Origin: Fodinibius roseus
Lineage (GTDB): Bacteria; Bacteroidota; Rhodothermia; Balneolales; Balneolaceae
Assembly: GCF_900129315.1 (NCBI RefSeq)
Contig: NZ_FQUS01000011.1
Location: 62,001 to 126,000 of the forward strand
DNA length: 64,000 bases
Direction: 5' to 3'
Positions 18,821-28,060 of the stretch are shown one piece after another. Each line of letters starts with the position of its first letter. Position 1 is the first letter of the stretch. Below the pieces are notes generated by a model. The model worked only from the letters and a program-made list of their open reading frames with translations. It searched no databases and was not told the DNA's origin. The position numbers were made by a program, and so were the translations under genes.

Positions 18821-19090
18821 TTAGTGCGATTTGATTTCTGTAAGTCCCTTGCTCGTTGCACGGAAGGTAAAATCCTGCAGATGGTCGGAATCGTAGAAGC
18901 TGGTTAACGTAATCTGGGAGCCATTTCGTTCATAGGCCTCCACAAAGCCAAAGCTGAGCAGGTTGATCAGATCGTCGCGCAGCTCGCCGTAGAGGTGACC
19001 CGTTTCTTCCATGATGACCTGGAACCGCTCGGGGAAAATTAGCTTTTCCAGTACCTTTCGCTCGGATTTGGAGATTTTTCGCTTGCTCAT
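18821..19090 (-). CDS. small conserved-looking protein, possible winged-helix fold
   Basis: An 89-residue basic-then-acidic protein. Helical stretches (SKSERKVLEKL, LRDDLINLLSFGFVEAY) followed by a beta-hairpin-like end would fit a small winged-helix fold; this is only a guess. No family is recognised. It precedes the biotin carrier gene by 13 bp in what looks like a single operon with murA. Confidence 0.7.
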   Translation of the reverse strand: MSKRKISKSERKVLEKLIFPERFQVIMEETGHLYGELRDDLINLLSFGFVEAYERNGSQITLTSFYDSDHLQDFTFRATSKGLTEIKSH

Positions 19091-19150
19091 GATAGTAGAT
19101 TCTAAAAGGGTTGAAGATAGAGCGACTGTTTCTTTATAACAACCTGTGAT

Positions 19151-19726
19151 CTACGGCGTTCCCGCCTGCCCGATCCGTACATCGCCATAGGAGATGAGAT
19201 TCCTCCCGCCGCCGTCATAAATCAAAATGCGATACAAATCTTCAGCATCGCTACCACCCGGTGATCCTGAAATTAGTTGGCCTTCTAATTTAAATTCAAT
19301 GAGAGCCGGGGTTGAAGTTATTGCTTGTTGAGCAAGGGGCACCAGAGGATTAGAAGCGCTCAAATCCAAAACATATATCTCGATCCTGGAGAGATTCTGT
19401 ATACTCCTCAAATCGATCTGAAGCGTTAACTTTTGGTTGAATGGTAAAGGATTTGGATAGGGTAGCTGTGTTAAGGGTTCGCCAATCGTTATCAGACCGC
19501 TATACCGGGGACTGATCCGCCAGTCATCCGGATCTTTCTTATTCTCGTTTATTTTTCCGCCGGCATCGGTTTCCGTGATATTTTCGGGTAACCTCAGGGC
19601 CTCTTCTTCAAACTTTTTCTGATCATCACTTTTGGAACAGGCTGTCCCCATACATATAAAAGCGCTCAACAGGAACAGCGCAGATGAGCGTAATAACAGC
19701 TTTTGCAGAGCGAACGTTTTTGACAT
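19151..19726 (-). CDS. putative lipoprotein, unknown function
   Basis: A 191-residue protein with a positively charged N-terminus, a hydrophobic stretch and Cys30 (MGTAC) followed by SKSDDQKK. The -3 residue of the lipobox is Gly rather than Leu, so lipidation is likely but not certain. The rest (about 80-185) looks like a beta-sandwich domain that might carry a C-terminal sorting role. Function unknown. Separated by 60 bp from the downstream gene. Confidence 0.7.
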   Translation of the reverse strand: MSKTFALQKLLLRSSALFLLSAFICMGTACSKSDDQKKFEEEALRLPENITETDAGGKINENKKDPDDWRISPRYSGLITIGEPLTQLPYPNPLPFNQKLTLQIDLRSIQNLSRIEIYVLDLSASNPLVPLAQQAITSTPALIEFKLEGQLISGSPGGSDAEDLYRILIYDGGGRNLISYGDVRIGQAGTP

Positions 19727-19816
19727 AAGAACCCTTCAATAATATTTCTAATTCCGGTTAATAATATCGAACTTTGGTTACTTATATAAAAAAGAATCTT
19801 TAAGACCATTCATCCA

Positions 19817-20638
19817 TTGACACACGCCGTTAAATACCTTTTTTTGAGCCTGTTCGCGCTCAGCCTGCTGGTTGTCGGCCGCGCAGAGGCACAGCAGTCC
19901 GTGCCCGCCTATCAGCATCCGGAGCGTCCCCCGACCCTGCAGGAGCTTCTGGAGTGGAAAGAGACCTTTACCTACAATGTTAAATACAGCTTCTTTAATC
20001 TCGGAAAAGTACAGACAACCATTGTGCGGGATACGACCTACGAAGGCGAGCATCTGTGGTGGCTTCGCACGAAGATTATCTCCAACTCATCCATTCCGTT
20101 TATGGGCAGGGAGGAGAACCATTACAACACTCTTTTTGTAGAGACGGACAGTCTACCGCATACCCGGCTCTACTGGCGCGACAATGTAGATGAGGAAGAA
20201 TTCAACGCAGAGCGATACGACTTCGATTATGACCGGCAGAAAGTGTATTTTTCGAAAGACGGCGAGCCGGAAGACACCCTGGAGCTGACGGAGCCCTCAA
20301 CATCGGGACAGCTGATATTTTATTACAGCCGCATCCTTGCCGGGACGGACCAGCGCTACAGTCTGCCTGTATACCTCGAGGGCGAGAAGGGATATATTGA
20401 CGTCCATAACACACGCAAAACGGAGATCAGGGAGTACGAAGCCTTTCCGCAGGGAGTCACGACCTACTACACCGACGGCAATGCGGATATTGATGGCCCG
20501 TTCGGTTTCAGCGGGCAGTTCAAGGCGTGGTACCTGGCCGATGACCTGCGTATCCCTGTGGAAGCGCATGCCAGGGTCTGGCTCGGGAATGTTAAAATTC
20601 GATTAATTGATTACAAAAAAGAACCGCGAAAACAATGA
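19817..20638 (+). CDS. DUF3108 domain-containing exported protein
   Basis: A 273-residue protein with a signal peptide (about 1-25, ending AEAQ) and a DUF3108-type all-beta domain, recognisable in [17 protein letters not shown] and the [10 protein letters not shown] and [14 protein letters not shown] stretches. Members are periplasmic or outer membrane associated and without a defined activity. The only start with an intact signal peptide is TTG. Its stop overlaps the dut start in ATGA, so the two are translationally coupled. Confidence 0.8.
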   Translation: MTHAVKYLFLSLFALSLLVVGRAEAQQSVPAYQHPERPPTLQELLEWKETFTYNVKYSFFNLGKVQTTIVRDTTYEGEHLWWLRTKIISNSSIPFMGREENHYNTLFVETDSLPHTRLYWRDNVDEEEFNAERYDFDYDRQKVYFSKDGEPEDTLELTEPSTSGQLIFYYSRILAGTDQRYSLPVYLEGEKGYIDVHNTRKTEIREYEAFPQGVTTYYTDGNADIDGPFGFSGQFKAWYLADDLRIPVEAHARVWLGNVKIRLIDYKKEPRKQ

Positions 20639-21078
20639 ACGTCTACTTTAAAAGACTGCCTCACGCCGGGGATCTGGAACTGCCCTCATATGAATCCGAA
20701 TTTGCCGCCGGAATGGATATCCGGGCAGCGCTCCCGGAGCCGGTTGAACTGCTCCCGGGTGACCGCGTGCTGGTGCCCACGGGACTGCAGATGGCCCTTC
20801 CGCAGGGATATGAAGCGCAAATACGTCCCCGCAGCGGACTCGCATACCGTAACGGCATCACCATGCTGAATACGCCGGGGACCATCGATGCCGACTACAG
20901 GGGCGAGGTCAAGGTGTTGGCTGTCAATCTGGGGAATGAACCCTTTGTCATTGAACACGGCGATCGTATCGCACAGATGGTGATCGCTCCGGTAACCCAG
21001 GCCCGTATTGAGGAAACGAACAACCTGCCCGACACCCAGCGCGGGGCCGGCGGCTTCGGGAGCACGGGTGTTAAGTAG
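20635..21078 (+). CDS. dut: dUTP diphosphatase
   Basis: A 147-residue trimeric dUTPase with all five motifs: AAGMDIRA (I), RPRSGLA (II), [13 protein letters not shown] with catalytic D85 (III), GDRIAQMV (IV) and [10 protein letters not shown] (V, C-terminal lid). It hydrolyses dUTP to dUMP and works downstream of the dCTP deaminase encoded at about 8.3-9.5 kb. Translationally coupled to the DUF3108 gene by an ATGA overlap. A MITE-like element begins 2 bp after its stop. Confidence 0.97.
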   Translation: MNVYFKRLPHAGDLELPSYESEFAAGMDIRAALPEPVELLPGDRVLVPTGLQMALPQGYEAQIRPRSGLAYRNGITMLNTPGTIDADYRGEVKVLAVNLGNEPFVIEHGDRIAQMVIAPVTQARIEETNNLPDTQRGAGGFGSTGVK

Positions 21079-21080
21079 TC

Positions 21081-21220
21081 GAGATCTTTGCAAAACCGTT
21101 CTTTTGCCCAATGTCGGCGTTATCGGTCGGTTGAAATTCTCACATATGGGCGAATATGCTGCGATTCCAACCTCCCTTTGGCCTTGACCTTGAACAATAT
21201 TCCTGGTTTTCAAAGCCCTC
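21081..21220. mobile_element. MITE-like intergenic element, copy 2
   Basis: A 140-bp non-coding element with imperfect terminal inverted repeats: GAGATCTTTGCAAAACC at the left and, on the other strand from the right end, GAGGGCTTTGAAAACC. The interior resembles copy 3 (CCCAATnTC, AAATTCTCA, ATTCCTGGTTTTC) and the ends resemble copy 1. No perfect target duplication is seen. It begins 2 bp after dut and could act as its 3' end. The remaining 123 bp before the MFS gene show nothing clear. Confidence 0.7.
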
Positions 21221-21343
21221 GCAGTCAAAAGTAGAAGATATTGAGTCGAAAGACCCAACGCTCCGGTTTCCGGGCCTGAATTTAGAAGAATTCAGGATGG
21301 CAGACTCTAAAAAATCAGAAATGAATAATCAATAACCTAAACA

Positions 21344-22639
21344 GTGCTCGAAAAGATACAACCCTATATCGACCTGGTGTCGAACAACCAGAACTACCGA
21401 CGGCTGTGGCTCAGCCAGATCGTCTCCAATTTCGGGGATTGGTTCGGGATTCTGGCGGTGTATGCGCTTATCACCCGGTATTCCGATTCTGAATTCTTAC
21501 TGGGACTGATTATCGTGGTCAAGATGTTGAGCCTGGCCAGTTTTTCGCCCTTCGCGGGCTATCTGACCGACCGGTTTGACCGGCGCCGCATCATGATCAT
21601 TTGTGATTTGCTGCGGGGACTGCTGGTGCTGGGGTTGCTGCTGGTCGTATCCTATGACACGCTCTGGCTGGCCTACGTGCTCACGGCCCTGCAGATGATG
21701 CTTTCCGCGATTTTCGAGCCGGCCAAGACCTCTTCTATCCCCAATGTGACCACCCGGGAAGAACTCGTGGATGCGAATGTGCTTTCCTCCGCCAGCTGGA
21801 GCATTATCTTTACCATGGGGATGGGATTCGGGGGACTGGCGACGGCATGGCTGGGTACGGACCTGGTCTTTATTATTAACGCCATCAGTTACGCGGTATC
21901 AGCCCGGTTCATCTACAGGGCGGTCATCCCGCAGGAAAAGATGTCCCAAGCCGAGCTGAAACGCACGCGTAATCCGCTTACGGGTATCAGGGAAGGCTTT
22001 CGATATCTGTTTGACAATCCCCAGGTACTGCGTCCCACACTCGCCAAGGGATGCTTTACGATGCTGCTGGGGGGACTGACGTACATGCTGATACTGGTTT
22101 CCGAAGATGTTCTGATGATGGGAAGCATCGGTCTCGGCCTGCTCTATTCGGCGCGCGGCGTGGGCACGGGGATCGGTCCCGTTATCGGGCGGCGCATTTT
22201 TGACCGCGAGCGCGACTGGGTGCGCGCCATGGGATACTGCATGATGTTCGGCGGGATGATGTATTCGATTGTGGGTATGACGACCAGCCTGGGGGTAATG
22301 CTGCTGTTTGTCTTTATCGCCCATGCGGCCTCCGGGGCCAACTGGGTGATGAGCACGGTACTGCTGCAGCGCCGCACGCCGGATACATTCAGGGGACGTA
22401 TTTTCAGTACGGAATGGCTCCTGTTCACCCTGACCCAATCGGCTTCCGTGATGCTGGCTTCCTGGATTCTGGAAAATGACTGGCTCGGCATACAGCAAAC
22501 AATGATCGTTTACGCTTTCTTCCTGGCCGTGGCGGGTGTAATATGGCACCTGACGGTGACCCGTGACGAAGAGGCCTACCATGAGAAAAACGGGGAGGAG
22601 TATGTGCCGGCGCACTCCCGTACGGCGGAGCGGTTTTGA
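21344..22639 (+). CDS. MFS transporter, likely drug/metabolite exporter
   Basis: A 431-residue integral membrane protein with about 12 hydrophobic segments. The loop motif GYLTDRFDRRR after segment 2 matches the GxLxDRxxRR signature of MFS, and the overall pattern is that of MFS_3/EntS-like exporters. The substrate is unknown. The start is GTG, with no in-frame ATG nearby that keeps the N-terminal amphipathic region. The gene stands alone. Confidence 0.88.
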   Translation: MLEKIQPYIDLVSNNQNYRRLWLSQIVSNFGDWFGILAVYALITRYSDSEFLLGLIIVVKMLSLASFSPFAGYLTDRFDRRRIMIICDLLRGLLVLGLLLVVSYDTLWLAYVLTALQMMLSAIFEPAKTSSIPNVTTREELVDANVLSSASWSIIFTMGMGFGGLATAWLGTDLVFIINAISYAVSARFIYRAVIPQEKMSQAELKRTRNPLTGIREGFRYLFDNPQVLRPTLAKGCFTMLLGGLTYMLILVSEDVLMMGSIGLGLLYSARGVGTGIGPVIGRRIFDRERDWVRAMGYCMMFGGMMYSIVGMTTSLGVMLLFVFIAHAASGANWVMSTVLLQRRTPDTFRGRIFSTEWLLFTLTQSASVMLASWILENDWLGIQQTMIVYAFFLAVAGVIWHLTVTRDEEAYHEKNGEEYVPAHSRTAERF

Positions 22640-23055
22640 ATAGAGCTATTGGAGATTTGCCCCAGCCATAAATGAGTTAGCCCATGAAAATATGCTGCCC
22701 GTTACAACGGAAAAGCCAGATCCATACCTTCTCCGTGTCTCCTCCGTACCACCTCCGTAAAATTGCGGATAAATCCCTGAGCAGAGTAGGAGAAGATTAT
22801 AACTATGTTTTTGGGAAAAATAACAGAAAGGAAACGTGCTATATCTGGTCTTAGATGCCCAATCGCATGCACTCCTGTAGATGTATAATACATCAAGATC
22901 AGCCCGGGAGACGTCAGTCGGGGAAAAATCAAAAGAGACTTACCCGGTGGCTAAATCAAAAGGGCGCTTTTTTGCGGTATATGAGCTCTTTTATGAAAAT
23001 CCTACGTAGTATATGACAGAGACCCTTTCCAATACTAAAAAATATGTAGGTGATT
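22640..23055. other. gene-free region before the 1009-residue protein
   Basis: 416 bp without a supported gene. It contains three CTCCGT hexamers within 35 bp (about 22731-22765), like the degenerate CTCCGTGTCTCC repeats scattered in many genomes, and an AT-rich stretch before the next gene that may include its promoter. A 76-residue minus-strand frame is not protein-like. Confidence 0.4.
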
Positions 23056-26000
23056 ATGATGACGTTACTCGACAGGGCAGGTGTAGATGCGGTGTTACAA
23101 ATAACGGATACGTATTTAGCCAGGGTTATAACGCGCCGGCTCTATCAAATGCTGCCGGGTTGCCTGGATACGAGAGGAGCAAATTTTCCAACCGGCGGTA
23201 CCACCATTAACGCTGATGAGGTGGTCTTCAACATTGACGATGTCGGGTTTCGATATGATGACGGAAGCGACAGTACCTTCGTGGTGGTAACCATTAAAGT
23301 GTTGGACGGGCAGCTCGAGGTAGACGGCCCGAACGGCATGCAGCCCGCCACCGAAGCGGATCTTGAGTATGAAATTTTCATCAATACGGATGAAACGCAG
23401 GGGACCCAGTTGGTGCTTGAAGCCGATGTCGGACTCGATACGCTGCGTGATTTACTGGAGGCGCTGGGCGAGGATGTGAGCGATATCCCCGAGAATGATC
23501 CCCGTTTTGAACTGGATATCGGGACCATTGCCGATGCAGGCGTAACCCTTACGCTGGCACAAAATGCCGGGGCTGTTAAAATATTGTCGGACGGAACCTT
23601 TGCAGTGGGCTTGAACATTGACCGGCCTGGCAGGACTGCTTCGTCCCAGCGCAGCCTGGATACCTTTCACAATCAGTTTGACGAATCCTTTGTAAGCTCA
23701 TCCAGCCGTGACTGGACGCTTACGGTGGACCAGTGGATTATCGAGGCCTTTATCGGTGTAATCGATATCGACGACGGTCAGTCCGACTTGCGCAATGTTT
23801 CGCAGCACCTCGATCGTATCACCGATACCAAATTGCAGATTGATGGGAGTGGGGAGGGGAAACACAGTACCTTCATCCAGGACTGGTGGGATTTTGATTT
23901 TGAAGCCGATATTCAGATGGAAGTAGAGCAGGGCAGCGTGGTAGCCAACTATTCAGTCACTTCCGTAGACCCCGATTCGCCTTTTGTAGGATCTTCCAAG
24001 GTGATGGAGGACCTGGAGGAGAACGGCCAGGATGAGGGAACCATCACCATTATTCCCGATGCTGAATTCGGCCAGCCTGATGATCCCGGCGGACAGTATG
24101 TCATCACGGGCGTTGATCCTGATCCCGGCATCGTCACCTTCTTCGGAGTGGGCTCGGTAGAGCGGATTTATGATCCCTCCATCCGGGTGGATCCCGAGGA
24201 TCTGCTTTTTGCTCCCACCTGCTCCGGAAATGCCCCCAGTCATGATATACGAATAACGAACCCGGATATCATGAATATTCCCGGGGAAAGAATGCCGCTG
24301 CAAATTTGTGCTATTGAGATCGAAGGGGCGGATCGCAGCGCTTTTGACCTGGTCGGCATCCCCAATGATATCAACCGCATTGAGGCGGGACAGTCACGCT
24401 CATTCACCGTCAGAACCGGCAGCCAGGCCATGGGAGGCAACCACAGCGCTTCCTTGGTTATCCGGTCCAACGGGGGCATAAAGCATATTCCGCTGGAAGC
24501 CTTGCTGGAGGCCGGATCGGTTTCAGGTATCCCGGAGGATCTGGTCCTGGATGCCCGCCAGCGTGTGCTGGCCTGTGATTTCAAGAGAATTAATAAAGCA
24601 TCGGAACAGTTTACCATATCCAATACTTCCGGGGGTGCGGTTGAAATCTGCAATATCGAGATCCAGTCTTCCGGAACGGGCCAATGGAGCTGGTCCGGCG
24701 AGCAGAGCGGCGATGTCTTCGGCACCGAAGGACGTCTGAGACCCGGGTATGTATTAACGCCGGGTGATCAGAAAGATCTGACCATAACTTTTCAGGCCTC
24801 TGTGTTAGACCAGTTTGAAACAGCTACGCTCACCATAACAACCTCAGCCGGCACCCACGTGGTGGATTTAAAAGGGCGGGTGCGAACGGCTTCCGACGAC
24901 AACTCAGTAGGAGTCGGCGGTTTCGATTATGGAGCGTTCGGGATCGACGCTACCAAGTTTTGCTTCGAATTTGATGATATCCACCGGGCTATCGACTTTT
25001 GGGATCGTGTCCACGATGCCTTTCATGACGGTTGGCACCGGGCCAAGCCGATCTGTTGTCCGGAGCCTCATCAGCCCTATTGCCTCTGTGAAAACTTCAT
25101 GGAGCTCAGCTTTAAGGGGCTCCCCGCCGATACGCGGTTTTCGGCAGAGCACGAGGAACGATACTTTGACTTGAGACATCCCCATGCCAATCCCTCACTG
25201 ATCTTCCCCTTTCCGCGGAAAGAGGGGGGCAAATTTCGTATCGATCTTGAAAGAGAGGTTGAAGGCAAGGTGAAGGGACGCATGCGTAACTGGCAAATCA
25301 GCCGCACCGGCCGCTGGAAGTCGGAACTACCCGTTACCGATATCGCTACCCAGGGTAAATATATCCTGGCGCTCAACGGCGGCGCCCTCAGGACCTTCCG
25401 GATCGGCAAGGGAGGGAAACCGGTTCAGCATGCCGAATTTACCTTTGAGGAGTCGGTTGCCGGCGTAAGCCGTGTCGGGTCACATCTCGTGTTTCCGGGC
25501 AAAGGTGTCTGGCAGGCGGGCAGGCTGCAGGATGGAGAACTGAAAATGGAGGCAAAAATAGATTTTGAGCCCCTGCATTTTGTCATTCCCCGGTTCTGTC
25601 CCCGCAAGGACTTGCCGAATGTACTGTTTGGGATCGGCCCCGAGTCCGTTCTTATGATGGATGGTTCTCAGCCGAGTGAACCCGAGATCATTTCGCAGGT
25701 AAGTACCAAGTCAATGCCATCCACCGGGTGGATAGAGGATAACCTGCTTTATTTAGGGGGACGTTCGGGCATTCAGGTCTATTCATTCGATCACAGGGAT
25801 GGGTTGAAGCGGATAGGGGAAAACAATTCGCTTGAGCAGGTGAGTTCTATAACGGCGCTGGGCAATATGGCGTTTGCTGGCCAGGAAAAGGGAAGCGGAA
25901 GCTTTTTTGCCCTGGACGCAAAGTCAGAATTTCAAACCCTTGGCCGGTTCAACGCCTTCAGCAAGTGGGAGGAAATCATGCCGTTCGGCAGCTATCAGCA

Positions 26001-26085
26001 GCTGGGGCGGAGCCTGGTATCGATTACGCCCGACCGGCGCGGTTTCAACGTGATGGAGATGAAGCTGGGCAGGGTAAAAGAATAG
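23056..26085 (+). CDS. large orphan protein with two Ig-like domains and a propeller-like C-terminus
   Basis: A 1009-residue acidic protein I cannot assign. There is no signal peptide or membrane segment. Residues about 1-370 form a beta-rich region with repeated Asp-rich stretches. Residues about 375-490 and 493-612 resemble two ASH/HYDIN or choice-of-anchor D Ig-like domains, each with a cysteine pair (C391/C420 and C509/C534, numbered from the upstream GTG). A cysteine-dense stretch follows at 669-680 (ICC...YCLC). Residues about 730-1010 look like a beta-propeller. GTG and two ATG starts lie within 9 bp; the first ATG is used. It has no operon partner. Confidence 0.75.
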   Translation: MMTLLDRAGVDAVLQITDTYLARVITRRLYQMLPGCLDTRGANFPTGGTTINADEVVFNIDDVGFRYDDGSDSTFVVVTIKVLDGQLEVDGPNGMQPATEADLEYEIFINTDETQGTQLVLEADVGLDTLRDLLEALGEDVSDIPENDPRFELDIGTIADAGVTLTLAQNAGAVKILSDGTFAVGLNIDRPGRTASSQRSLDTFHNQFDESFVSSSSRDWTLTVDQWIIEAFIGVIDIDDGQSDLRNVSQHLDRITDTKLQIDGSGEGKHSTFIQDWWDFDFEADIQMEVEQGSVVANYSVTSVDPDSPFVGSSKVMEDLEENGQDEGTITIIPDAEFGQPDDPGGQYVITGVDPDPGIVTFFGVGSVERIYDPSIRVDPEDLLFAPTCSGNAPSHDIRITNPDIMNIPGERMPLQICAIEIEGADRSAFDLVGIPNDINRIEAGQSRSFTVRTGSQAMGGNHSASLVIRSNGGIKHIPLEALLEAGSVSGIPEDLVLDARQRVLACDFKRINKASEQFTISNTSGGAVEICNIEIQSSGTGQWSWSGEQSGDVFGTEGRLRPGYVLTPGDQKDLTITFQASVLDQFETATLTITTSAGTHVVDLKGRVRTASDDNSVGVGGFDYGAFGIDATKFCFEFDDIHRAIDFWDRVHDAFHDGWHRAKPICCPEPHQPYCLCENFMELSFKGLPADTRFSAEHEERYFDLRHPHANPSLIFPFPRKEGGKFRIDLEREVEGKVKGRMRNWQISRTGRWKSELPVTDIATQGKYILALNGGALRTFRIGKGGKPVQHAEFTFEESVAGVSRVGSHLVFPGKGVWQAGRLQDGELKMEAKIDFEPLHFVIPRFCPRKDLPNVLFGIGPESVLMMDGSQPSEPEIISQVSTKSMPSTGWIEDNLLYLGGRSGIQVYSFDHRDGLKRIGENNSLEQVSSITALGNMAFAGQEKGSGSFFALDAKSEFQTLGRFNAFSKWEEIMPFGSYQQLGRSLVSITPDRRGFNVMEMKLGRVKE

Positions 26086-26113
26086 TGATCAAAGCGGGCT
26101 TTTTGGCAGGGAA

Positions 26114-26133
26114 GGGGGCACGGAAGTGCCCCC
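26114..26133 (+). terminator. GC-rich hairpin after the orphan gene
   Basis: GGGGGCAC, GGAA, GTGCCCCC: a perfect 8-bp stem with a GNRA-type tetraloop 29 bp after the stop codon. No U tract follows, so it is a hairpin terminator candidate or an mRNA end-stabiliser. Confidence 0.5.
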
Positions 26134-26268
26134 CCCATGGCAAGCATTCATTGGACCTGTATTCAACATGGGATACATCCAAAATTCGGTACATCGGCTA
26201 TAAAAAAATCCTTTAAAATAGCGACGAACAGTGCTATTTATGGCAAATGCTTAAAAGGGGTGGAGGGA

Positions 26269-26486
26269 TCAAATGTATTCGACGTGTCCGCGCATTTCCT
26301 CTTCTGTTATTACGCGGGCGATAAGGCTAAGTTTACGAACCACTTCTCCAATTGATCGTTCTTGGGAAGCAGAAACTACGCCCGAATGATCTGATGTGGC
26401 ATTGGTAAGGCGAAGAAAGTCTGTATCGTGGGTTACGAGGCTCGCCGCTGCTGAGCGAAGGTAAAAAAACTGTCGTATAAGCCCCG
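26269..26486 (-). pseudogene. remnant of a DUF5615/PIN-like toxin
   Basis: The minus strand encodes 72 codons with no start, ending in TGA. The product has LVTHDTDFLRL, HSGVV, SIGEVVRKLSLI and TEEEMRGHVEYI, the C-terminal half of DUF5615 PIN-like proteins, usually the toxin of a type II pair. An in-frame TAA cuts it off at the 5' side, and no N-terminal half or antitoxin is nearby. It is a truncated gene. The rest of the 652-bp gap, up to a hairpin at its far end, shows nothing I can assign. Confidence 0.7.
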
Positions 26487-26690
26487 GTTATGTAAAGTAG
26501 CGGGCGTCGGCTAAAGGTTTATAACGGGGATATTGTTGAAACACCATAGCTAAGATAAAGGTGAAGAGGGGACTTGAAACGATATTGGAATTGTTTGTTC
26601 TCGGCCTTGACAGAGATCTTGTATCAGTTCGCAGAAAAACTGCTTTATATCTTCTACAATCATTTCGAATAAGTTGATTTAATTTACCTA

Positions 26691-26721
26691 CCAGGTTGCT
26701 ATTAATATATCAGCAACCTGG
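26691..26721 (-). terminator. terminator-like hairpin at the end of the accessory operon
   Basis: CCAGGTTGCT and AGCAACCTGG form a perfect 10-bp stem with an 11-nt A/T-rich loop, 17 bp after the last gene of the fourteen-gene minus-strand cluster. The bases that follow are A/T-rich but not a strong U tract. Confidence 0.55.
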
Positions 26722-26737
26722 CAGGATACAGATATAA

Positions 26738-27487
26738 TTACAGTTCCTGCTTGGTCGGACGATACAATACCTCGTTTACGTCCATATCTTCCGGCTGACT
26801 GATTACAAAGGCAACAGAACGCGCAAAGGAATCAGCAGGAATGGCTTTTTCATCATAGTAATCCTTAATGTTTTCGGCCACTCCTTCGGCAGTAACGCTA
26901 TTTGGCAAGTTAGTATCTACCGCTCCGGGTGAGATCACGGAGGTTCGAATATTGTATGGCTTAACTTCCTGACGCAGCGCTTCCGATATCACTCGCACTG
27001 AATATTTTGACGCAGAATAAACTGCTCCACCGGGACTAATAGTATGTCCGGCCACAGATGAAACGCTAATAATTTGACCGGATTTTTGCTCTTTCATATG
27101 AGGCAATGCGGCTGCAATTCCATACAAAACTCCCTTAATATTCACATCAATACATTGATCCCAATCATCAACTTTCAGCATCTCTAATGGTGAAAGCGGC
27201 ATGATTCCAGCATTATTTAATAAGACATCAATGTTACCGTATTCATTTACGGATGAATCTACCAGGTTTTTCACCTGATCCTTGTCTGTTACGTCGGTGG
27301 TAACAGCTATAGCTTCACCTCCATTTTTATTAATGGAATCGGCTAAAGCTTCGATCTTGTCTGTACTTCGTGCTCCTAAAGCTACCTTTGCACCACGGTC
27401 AGAAAGATATTCAGCCGTGATCTTTCCAAATCCACTGCTTGCCCCGGTAATGACGACGACTTTTCCTTCTATATTGTTATTACTCAT
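26738..27487 (-). CDS. SDR family oxidoreductase
   Basis: A 249-residue classical short-chain dehydrogenase, cytosolic. NAD(P)-binding TGASSGFG (14-21), NNAG (91-94), catalytic Ser (SVSS, about 141-144), Y157 and K161. A basic residue near the second strand (ARSTDK) suggests NADPH use. It resembles the clade that reduces small carbonyls with no known single substrate. Last gene of the AraC-linked cluster; the downstream hairpin ends it. The composition is AT-richer than the core genes. Confidence 0.9.
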   Translation of the reverse strand: MSNNNIEGKVVVITGASSGFGKITAEYLSDRGAKVALGARSTDKIEALADSINKNGGEAIAVTTDVTDKDQVKNLVDSSVNEYGNIDVLLNNAGIMPLSPLEMLKVDDWDQCIDVNIKGVLYGIAAALPHMKEQKSGQIISVSSVAGHTISPGGAVYSASKYSVRVISEALRQEVKPYNIRTSVISPGAVDTNLPNSVTAEGVAENIKDYYDEKAIPADSFARSVAFVISQPEDMDVNEVLYRPTKQEL

Positions 27488-27516
27488 AATCTTGTCTTGA
27501 ATATTAGATTCAACTT

Positions 27517-28011
27517 TTAATTAATGCTATTGTATTCCTCATCGGATACAGGTTCTGACCATTCAGCTCCGCCTTTATCAAGATTTGGACCAATGGCCGT
27601 ATGCGTCATGGAATGTTCGTGAGAGGCTCCGTGCCAATGTTTTGCATCTTCCGGGACTTTAATGACATCTCCTTCCCGAATAATTTGCATGGGTTTTCCT
27701 TCTATTTGGTGATAACCAGTACCCTCAGTTACAATGAGGATTTGCCCTCCTGGATGGCTGTGCCAGTTCGATCGTGCTTTCGGCTCAAACTTCACCTTAC
27801 CCCCGTTCGTGTTTAAATTATCTTCCGGAAGTATGATCATATTTACCCACACTGTACCTGTGAAATTTCCTCCTGATACCTCGTTGCCTTCCGGCAGGAT
27901 GGAGGTCATATTATAATGTTCATCGCTATCTGTTTGTGCCATTGCCTGGAAGGCAGGCAACAATAAGAATGCGATTACGAATATAGAACTGATTGTTTGA
28001 TTAAATTTCAT
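27517..28011 (-). CDS. exported cupin-domain protein
   Basis: A 164-residue protein with a clean signal peptide (about 1-26, AMAQ) and one cupin_2 barrel. Metal ligands are visible as H84, H86 and Q90 in the HSHPGGQ motif and H125/H127 in KHWHG. The upstream portion of the frame (39 residues) overlaps the neighbouring gene and lacks a sensible start, so this ATG is preferred. The same cupin, ending in EYNSIN, is fused to a SnoaL domain in a second gene of the cluster. Substrate unknown. Confidence 0.85.
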   Translation of the reverse strand: MKFNQTISSIFVIAFLLLPAFQAMAQTDSDEHYNMTSILPEGNEVSGGNFTGTVWVNMIILPEDNLNTNGGKVKFEPKARSNWHSHPGGQILIVTEGTGYHQIEGKPMQIIREGDVIKVPEDAKHWHGASHEHSMTHTAIGPNLDKGGAEWSEPVSDEEYNSIN

Positions 28012-28060
28012 AATTGATAAGTCTGATTGATTGATTCCTGTATATCTATTATTATTTGCT

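Noticed and set aside
22731-22765. three CTCCGT hexamers as a possible tandem repeat or CRISPR
   Set aside because: Irregular spacing of 6-14 bp and only three units; not a CRISPR and typical of degenerate simple repeats.
22702-22932. 76-codon minus-strand frame in the gap before the orphan gene
   Set aside because: No similarity or ribosome binding site; it lies over degenerate CTCCGT repeats.
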